Assembly (NCBI GenBank): GCA_028287225.1
Contig: JAQBPZ010000102.1
Span: forward strand, 1-10,837
Origin: Gemmatimonadota bacterium
Lineage (GTDB): Bacteria > Gemmatimonadota > Gemmatimonadetes > Gemmatimonadales > Gemmatimonadaceae
Direction of reading: 5' to 3'
Length of the DNA: 10,837 bases
The notes beneath the pieces are model-generated. The model saw only the letters and a list, made by a program, of their open reading frames with translations, was not told the origin of the DNA and searched no databases. A program made the position numbers and the translations under genes. Positions 6,417 through 10,837 of this stretch are shown in pieces. Each line of letters starts with the position of its first letter. The stretch's first letter is position 1.

Positions 6417-6971
6417 TCACGCCGTCGCGGCCACCGCATCCTCGTACGACGCCCCGGCGGCCATCCCCTCGTAGACCTGGGTCATGACCTCGGTGCTGCC
6501 CAGCAGGAAGCGGCAGCGGGGCGCGCCGGCGGTGCGGCATTCCACCTCCATCACGGCCAGCGGAGCGTCCGCGACGCGGCCGAAGAAGTCGGCGAACATC
6601 CCCGACGACAGGTGGCAGAACGGGTGCTCGAGGGGCTGCTCGGGCGTGGCTTCCGCCCAGTCGCTGGAGTCGAGGGTGGCGACGGTGTCGTGCAGGGCCC
6701 CCACGGCGAGCCCGCCCCAGCCGGCCTGCCGGAAGAACTCCGTGGCCTCGTGCTGGAACGCGTCCACGGCCAGCGATTCCGGGGCGCCGTGCCCCCGGCC
6801 CGCGAGCCACTGCCGGAACGCCTCGAACAGCGCGCCGCCGCCCCCATAGCCGGCCTCCTGGAGATAGGCCGGCGCCGATGGGCCGGTGTCACGCAGGAGC
6901 GCATTGCGCAGCGTCGTCAGGGCGTCGCGCGTGAGGCCGAGCATGCCGTTGCCCGTCAGGTCGAGAGTCAT
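6417..6971 (-). CDS. V4R (4-vinyl reductase-like / small-molecule binding) domain protein
   Basis: 184 aa from the ATG at 6969-6971. The C-terminal half is a V4R domain: HPFCHLSSGMFADFF, then VMEVECRTAGAPRCRFLLG, matching the family pattern 'E..C.a.Gdp.CrF'. Counting from the preferred ATG, C119, C145 and C153 are the conserved cysteines, probably metal or ligand binding. V4R domains occur in BchJ, in hydrocarbon/phenol-sensing regulators (XylR/DmpR type) and as stand-alone proteins. Here there is no DNA-binding or AAA+ part, so it is a stand-alone binder of unknown ligand. An ATG 7 codons upstream (6990-6992) is possible, but the chosen start has TAGATT 7 nt before it, as in a leaderless gene, and neither has an SD. 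Separated from ligA by repeat E2, so probably its own unit. Confidence 0.85.
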   Translation of the reverse strand: MTLDLTGNGMLGLTRDALTTLRNALLRDTGPSAPAYLQEAGYGGGGALFEAFRQWLAGRGHGAPESLAVDAFQHEATEFFRQAGWGGLAVGALHDTVATLDSSDWAEATPEQPLEHPFCHLSSGMFADFFGRVADAPLAVMEVECRTAGAPRCRFLLGSTEVMTQVYEGMAAGASYEDAVAATA

Positions 6972-6978
6972 GGGGCTC

Positions 6979-6984
6979 AATCTA
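6979..6984 (-). promoter_or_regulatory. -10-like TAGATT; likely leaderless start of the V4R gene
   Basis: TAGATT on the minus strand with 7 nt to the ATG at 6969-6971. It lies inside the extension coded by the longer ATG at 6992, which argues for the shorter protein. No convincing -35 was found. Confidence 0.4.
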
Positions 6985-7028
6985 GGGTTCATGCGCAGGA
7001 CGGGCGAGCGGGGGAGGGGTCACGACCC

Positions 7029-7266
7029 GGGACAGGGATCAGTCGGATTAGGGATTAGGGATTAGGAACTGACTCGACGCATCCCGAGCGGATGTCATCC
7101 TGCTCGCCCGCAGGGCGGGTCAGGATCTTCTTTCCCTGCCCCGAAGCAGGCCCCGCGCGCATGCAGAGAAGATCCCGACACTCGGTCGCGGCGCTCCCTC
7201 CTGCGGGACGACATCCGCCCGGGACGCCAGGCAGTTCCTAATCCCTAATCCCTAATCCCTAATCCC
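7029..7266. repeat. Repeat element E2: inverted copy of E1
   Basis: 238 bp between the ligA stop and the V4R gene. Left arm 7029-7071: GGGACA, GGGATCA, GTC, GGATTA, GGGATTA, GGGATTA, GGAACTG. Right arm 7232-7266: CAGTTCC followed by four perfect TAATCCC units. The core (7072-7231) carries the three blocks shared with E1 and a nested fold: 7079-7100 with 7206-7227 (22 nt, three differences), 7123-7131 with 7167-7175 (9 bp), 7135-7139 with 7146-7150, and a small GC hairpin near 7105-7117. There is no ORF of note and no target duplication. The right arm encodes the end of ligA. Confidence 0.87.
7243..7266 (-). other. G-quadruplex motif at the ligA stop codon
   Basis: Minus strand: four GGG runs (7264-7266, 7257-7259, 7250-7252, 7243-7245), each separated by the 4-nt loop ATTA, then a further GG. 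This meets the canonical G3-N1-7 pattern. It lies on the ligA coding strand, so both the non-template DNA and the ligA mRNA would carry it, overlapping the TAG stop at 7245-7247. Folding in vivo is not shown by sequence. Confidence 0.6.
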
Positions 7267-9296
7267 TCCGCCCTCTCGATCAGCTCCGCCTCGCTGAGGA
7301 TCGTGATGCCGAGCGCGGTCGCCTTGTCCAGCTTGCTCCCGGCCTCCTCGCCGACCACCACGAAGCTCGTCGCCCTGGAAACGCCGCTGGTGACGCGGCC
7401 GCCCTGCGACTCGATCAGCTCCGTGGCCTGCGAGCGGGAGAGGGTCGGCAGGGTGCCGGTGACCACGAAGGTCAGTCCCTCGAATGCCTTGCCCGCCGAC
7501 ACCGCCCGGGGCTCGCTCATGGTGAGCCCGCGCTCGGCGAGGCGCGCGACGAGCTGCTGCGCCGTCGGGTCCTGGAAGTACGCCACGACGGCCAGGGCGA
7601 TTCCCTCGCCGATGCCCCGGATGGCCAGGATGTCGTCCGCCGAGGCGCGCTGCAGCGCGTCCATGTCGCCGAAGTGGCGCGCCAGGAGCTGCGCGGCGGT
7701 CTGCCCCACGTGCCGGATGCCGAGCCCGAAGAGGAGCCGCGAGAGCGGCTGGCCCTTCGACGCTTCGATTGCCGCCACGAGGTTCTCGGCGCTCTTCGTG
7801 GCGAAGCGTTCGAGGCGTGTCAGCGTGTCCACGCTGATGCGCGCGGGGTCATAGATGTCGGAGACGTCGTGCACCAGCGCGGCGGCGATCATCTGCTCGA
7901 TGCGCGCGTACGACAGGCCGCGGATGTCCATGGCGCCGCGCGACGCGAAGTGCACGAGCGCCTCGAGCTGGCGCGCCGGACAGGCGACGTTGGGGCAGTA
8001 GAGCGCGACCTCCTCCTCGTCGCGCTCGACGGCGGTGCCACATGATGGACAGTGCGTGGGCGCCTCGGTGGGGCGCGGGGGGTTGGCCGGGTCGCGGCGC
8101 TCGGGCACTGGGCCGATGACCTGCGGGATCACGTCGCCGGCGCGCTTCACCTGCACCACGTCGCCCTCGCGCAGGTCCTTGGCGCGGATCAGGTCGAAGT
8201 TGTGGAGCGTCGCGAGCTGGACCGTGGTGCCGCCGATCTCCACCGGCGTCAGCACGGCGAATGGGTTGAGCGCGCCGGTGCGCCCGACGTTCACCTCGAT
8301 GCGCTCCAGCGTCGTCTCCGCGATGTCGGGCGCGAACTTGCGCGCGATCGCCCAGCGCGGCTCGCGCCCGCCGACGACGCCCAGCTCGTCCTGGAGCCGA
8401 AGGCTGTCGACCTTGACGACCCCGCCATCGATGGCGAAGTCGAGCTCCGCGCGCAGGCGATGCTCCACGTCGCGCGCCCATTCGTGCACCTCGGCGAGGG
8501 ACGCGCAGCGGCGCCTGGCCGGCGCCACCGGCACGCCCCAGCGCGCGAGGGTGTCGAGCAGCTCCCACTGCGTGGCGAAGGGGAGCGGCGCCCCGCCCGG
8601 CACCGCGACCGTGTACCCGAAGAAGCGCAGCGGGCGGCGCGCCGTGATGGAGGGATCCAGCTGGCGCAGCGCGCCCGCGGCCGTGTTGCGCGGGTTGGCG
8701 TACACCGGCTCCCCATCCCTGACGCGGGCTTCGTTCAGCCGCTCGAAGGCGGCGTAGGGCATGTAGACCTCGCCGCGGATCTCGAGGAGCGCCGGCACGT
8801 CGTCGCCGCGCAGGCGGAGCGGGATGTCGCGGAGGGTGCGCAGGTTGGCGGTGACGTCCTCGCCCACGGTGCCGTTGCCGCGCGTCGCCCCCACGACGAG
8901 GACGCCGTGGGCGTAGGTGAGGCTCACGGCGGCGCCGTCGATCTTGAGCTCCGCCACGTAGCCCGCGCGCCGCGCATCGTCGCCGACGAGCCGGGTGATG
9001 CGCTCCTCCCACGCGTCCAGCTCGCCCTCGTCGAAGGCGTTGCCGAGCGAGATCATGGGGACCAGATGTGCGTGCTTGGCCAGCGCGCTGGACGGCTCGG
9101 CGCCCACGCGCATCGTCGGCGAGTCGGCGGTGCGCAGCTCGGGGTGCTCGGCCTCGATGGCCTGCAGCTCGCGGAACGCGCGGTCGTACTCGGCGTCCGA
9201 CAGCGCGGGCCGGTCGAGGACGTAGTAGTCGTGCGACGCCTGCTGCAGGAGCGCGCGGAGCTCGGCGGCGCGTGTCGAGGGGGAGCGACGGGTCAT
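7245..9296 (-). CDS. ligA: NAD-dependent DNA ligase
   Basis: 683 aa, the normal LigA length. Seals nicks (Okazaki fragments, repair) using NAD+. Domains in order: N-terminal Ia segment with the NMN-binding YYVLDRP...SDAEYD region (24-37); adenylation domain with catalytic AELKIDG (K118), GEVYM (175-179) and the K-containing GGVVKVD (291-297); OB fold; four-Cys zinc finger (C416, C419, C434, C439); helix-hairpin-helix region about 455-590 (GLGIRHVGQTAAQLL; IRGIGEGIA); and BRCT domain about 602-675 (LTFVVTGTL). All hallmarks are intact. The ATG (9294-9296) is 1 nt after the GAF-gene stop, with an AAAGGG 5 nt upstream, so translation is probably coupled. The last residues GLGIRD and the TAG are written by GGGATTA heptamers of repeat E2. 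They lie outside the BRCT fold and are likely harmless. Confidence 0.98.
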   Translation of the reverse strand: MTRRSPSTRAAELRALLQQASHDYYVLDRPALSDAEYDRAFRELQAIEAEHPELRTADSPTMRVGAEPSSALAKHAHLVPMISLGNAFDEGELDAWEERITRLVGDDARRAGYVAELKIDGAAVSLTYAHGVLVVGATRGNGTVGEDVTANLRTLRDIPLRLRGDDVPALLEIRGEVYMPYAAFERLNEARVRDGEPVYANPRNTAAGALRQLDPSITARRPLRFFGYTVAVPGGAPLPFATQWELLDTLARWGVPVAPARRRCASLAEVHEWARDVEHRLRAELDFAIDGGVVKVDSLRLQDELGVVGGREPRWAIARKFAPDIAETTLERIEVNVGRTGALNPFAVLTPVEIGGTTVQLATLHNFDLIRAKDLREGDVVQVKRAGDVIPQVIGPVPERRDPANPPRPTEAPTHCPSCGTAVERDEEEVALYCPNVACPARQLEALVHFASRGAMDIRGLSYARIEQMIAAALVHDVSDIYDPARISVDTLTRLERFATKSAENLVAAIEASKGQPLSRLLFGLGIRHVGQTAAQLLARHFGDMDALQRASADDILAIRGIGEGIALAVVAYFQDPTAQQLVARLAERGLTMSEPRAVSAGKAFEGLTFVVTGTLPTLSRSQATELIESQGGRVTSGVSRATSFVVVGEEAGSKLDKATALGITILSEAELIERAEGLGIRD

Positions 9297-9297
9297 C

Positions 9298-10119
9298 TCA
9301 ACCCTTTGCTTCTTCCTCCAGCACCTGCATCGCGACCGTCACCAGGCGCTCGAGCTCCTCGTCGGCCGCCTTGGGGAGCAGGGTTTCGGCCCACGTGTGC
9401 TCCTCGCCGCGGGCGTAGCGGTCCAGCAGGCGGCGCATGAAGCCCACGAGGGCCACGCGCTGGAGCTCCGCCTTGCGCTGCGCGATGCCGACGTCCTCCT
9501 GCGAGTGGAGGAGGGTCTCGAAGCGGTGCGCGTTGCGGAGCGCCTTCGCGGTGAGCGAGGCGACCGTCTGGCAGAAGCGCACGTCCGCCTCGCTGAACGG
9601 CTCGGCGTCGCGCTCCGTGCGGAGGAAGATGGCGCCGATCACGGAGCCTTCCCAGCGGATCGGGACCACGACGATGGAGCGCACGTTCCGCATGTCGAGC
9701 GTCGACTTGATGCTGCGGAGCATCGGGTCGTTCGCCGCGTCGGGAATGAAGACCGTCTCGCCGCTCTCGAAGGCGCGCTTCAGCTCGGGATAGCGGTTGA
9801 GGTCCACGACGAGGTTGCGGATCGTGGGGTCCTCGTAGCTGGCGACGAGGCGCACCTCGTCCTTGTCGCCGGAAAGGAAGATCGCGCACCGGTCCAGGCC
9901 GAAGGTCTCGCCCATCTTGCGCGCGATGGTCTGCAGGACGTCCACGAAGTGGAGCGATTCGGAGACCTCCTGCAGGATGTCGACGATGGCGACGAGGTGG
10001 TCGCGCTCGCGCTGGAGCTCCGCGACCCGGACCCGCAGGCGCGGGAGCTCGTCAGCGGGATTCGGCGTGTCCTGGCTCGGTGGCGCCGTGGTCGGTGCGG
10101 TCGGCAGGGAGGACTCCAT
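9298..10119 (-). CDS. GAF-domain sensor protein
   Basis: 273 aa from the ATG at 10117-10119. Residues 1-25 are Pro/Thr/Ser-rich, 26-52 a short coiled coil, about 55-195 a GAF domain (LQTIARKMGETFGLDRCAIFLS; IVVVPIRWEGSVIGAIFLRTE; FSEADVRFCQTVASLTAKALRNA), then a helical tail. GAF domains bind small ligands or cyclic nucleotides, or mediate dimers. No output domain is fused, so it may act on its neighbour, the diguanylate cyclase. The start overlaps the GGDEF gene by 68 nt. The longer frame to 10209 is only GGDEF shadow, and no Met, GTG or TTG start is apparent just after the GGDEF stop. There is no SD before the chosen ATG, so the exact start is uncertain. ligA follows after 1 nt. Confidence 0.82.
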   Translation of the reverse strand: MESSLPTAPTTAPPSQDTPNPADELPRLRVRVAELQRERDHLVAIVDILQEVSESLHFVDVLQTIARKMGETFGLDRCAIFLSGDKDEVRLVASYEDPTIRNLVVDLNRYPELKRAFESGETVFIPDAANDPMLRSIKSTLDMRNVRSIVVVPIRWEGSVIGAIFLRTERDAEPFSEADVRFCQTVASLTAKALRNAHRFETLLHSQEDVGIAQRKAELQRVALVGFMRRLLDRYARGEEHTWAETLLPKAADEELERLVTVAMQVLEEEAKG

Positions 10120-10837
10120 CGTCGGAAGTACGCTGGTGCGCTTTGAAGTCGTCGCCGTCGAAGCGGATGACGCGGTTGCGTCCCGTCTCCTTGGCCACGT
10201 AGAGGGCATCGTCGGCGGCGCGCACCAGGCCGTCGCACTGGTCGATCGCGGGGTGCGGCCAGCCGCTCACGCCGAAGCTGGCCGTGCGCGTCAGGGTTCC
10301 GCCGTCGAAGGTGAATGTATGACCCTCGATCCGTTTCCGCACCCTTTCCGCGAAGGTGACCGCCGCGTCGAGCACGGTGCCCGGGAGCAGGAGCATGAAC
10401 TCCTCCCCGCCGTAGCGCCCCACCCGGTCGATCTCGCGCGCCTCGTCCTTGAGGATGGCGGCGAGCTGCTTCAGCACCTCGTCGCCCGCCTGGTGCCCGT
10501 AGGTGTCGTTGACGCTCTTGAACTTGTCCAGGTCGCACATGACGCACGAGAACGGCTCGTTGAGCCGCTGCGCGTGCTGGAACATCTCCTCGATGCGCTC
10601 GTTGAGGTGCCGGCGGTTGTCCAGACCGGTGAGGCCGTCGGTCTGCGACATGTACGTCAGCTTCTTGTTGACCTCGAGCAGCTCCTTCTCGCGCTCCTCG
10701 AGCGCCTCCTGCAGGCGCTTGATGCGCAGCATGGAGCGCAGGCGCGCGCGCAGCTCGGCGAAGTCGATCGGCTTGGTGATGTAGTCGTCGGCGCCCGCCT
10801 CGAGCCCCTCCACCTTGTCCTCGGTGGAGTCGAGCGC
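10052..10837 (-). CDS. Response regulator-GGDEF diguanylate cyclase (PleD/WspR-like), 5' end outside window
   Basis: The frame is open to the window edge; 261 codons are visible. From the edge: the C-terminal part of a receiver domain (ALDSTEDKVEGLEAGADDYITKP, with the conserved K of TKP), a coiled-coil linker (LQEALEEREKELLEVNKKL), then a full GGDEF domain. Numbering from the GTG at 10813 (internal): TDGLTGLDNRR (58-68), CDLDKFKSVNDTYGH (93-107) with metal-binding D94, active-site GGEEF (135-139), and the inhibitory I-site REID (126-129) at the right distance. It should be an active, product-inhibited synthase of c-di-GMP controlled by phosphorylation. The phospho-acceptor Asp lies outside the window. 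A 30-residue low-complexity tail after the domain overlaps the start of the GAF gene. Confidence 0.94.
   Translation of the reverse strand, partial: ALDSTEDKVEGLEAGADDYITKPIDFAELRARLRSMLRIKRLQEALEEREKELLEVNKKLTYMSQTDGLTGLDNRRHLNERIEEMFQHAQRLNEPFSCVMCDLDKFKSVNDTYGHQAGDEVLKQLAAILKDEAREIDRVGRYGGEEFMLLLPGTVLDAAVTFAERVRKRIEGHTFTFDGGTLTRTASFGVSGWPHPAIDQCDGLVRAADDALYVAKETGRNRVIRFDGDDFKAHQRTSDDGVLPADRTDHGATEPGHAESR

Noticed and set aside
6417..6971. Calling the V4R gene bchJ and the organism phototrophic
   Set aside because: V4R domains are widespread outside photosynthesis and no other pigment gene is in the window.
7245..7265. ligA truncated by the repeat insertion
   Set aside because: The BRCT domain is complete before the repeat-coded tail and total length (683 aa) is normal for LigA.
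7239..7266. GGGATTA array as a telomere or CRISPR
   Set aside because: Only four units, internal to the chromosome, with a matching inverted arm and no spacers; it is the end of a repeat element.
8052..9440. 462-codon open frame on + strand opposite ligA
   Set aside because: Low-complexity Arg/Ala/His-rich antisense shadow of the certain ligA gene.

Overview
This is a GC-rich, densely coded stretch of bacterial chromosome. It has housekeeping genes (NAD-dependent DNA ligase, acyl-CoA synthetase), signalling genes and short intergenic repeats. No rRNA or marker gene fixes the taxon. Gemmatimonadota is my best guess, from the gene style (Ig-like lipoproteins, a stand-alone V4R protein), the very high GC, the -10-like hexamers placed 6-7 nt before start codons, and the repeat style. 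This is an inference only.

Layout. 1-542: 3' part of an SDR oxidoreductase (+). 585-1238: protein with a Trm112-like zinc ribbon and a probably degenerate methyltransferase-like remainder (+). 1219-1524: repeat element 1 (E1), between convergent genes. 1527-3368: long-chain acyl-CoA synthetase (-). 3505-5515: tightly overlapping operon read right to left, TPR protein > orphan ParA > Ig-like lipoprotein. 5516-5791: divergent promoter region containing an 85-bp repeat (element A). 5792-6334: purine-type phosphoribosyltransferase (+). 6315-6399: a second 85-bp repeat (element B) in inverted orientation, between convergent genes. 6417-6971: V4R-domain protein (-). 7029-7266: repeat element 2 (E2), same family as E1. 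7245-10837: operon read right to left, response regulator-diguanylate cyclase (cut by the window edge) > GAF sensor > ligA.

How the genes relate. The TPR, ParA and lipoprotein genes overlap by 1 and 4 nt and are probably translated in a coupled way. ParA has no ParB partner here, so cargo positioning or an envelope-linked role is more likely than chromosome partitioning. The GGDEF, GAF and ligA genes overlap or lie 1 nt apart, joining c-di-GMP synthesis and a GAF sensor to DNA ligase expression. The SDR, acyl-CoA synthetase, phosphoribosyltransferase and V4R genes look like separate units.

The most distinctive content is two unrelated repeat families with the same design: a central core flanked by inverted arms made of 7-nt units, each a fixed pentamer plus a variable dinucleotide (GGGAT+NN in E1/E2, GCGGT+NN in A/B). 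Three of the four copies run into the 3' end of a gene and supply its stop codon and last residues. The E2 arm at the ligA stop also forms a canonical four-run G-quadruplex motif on the coding strand.
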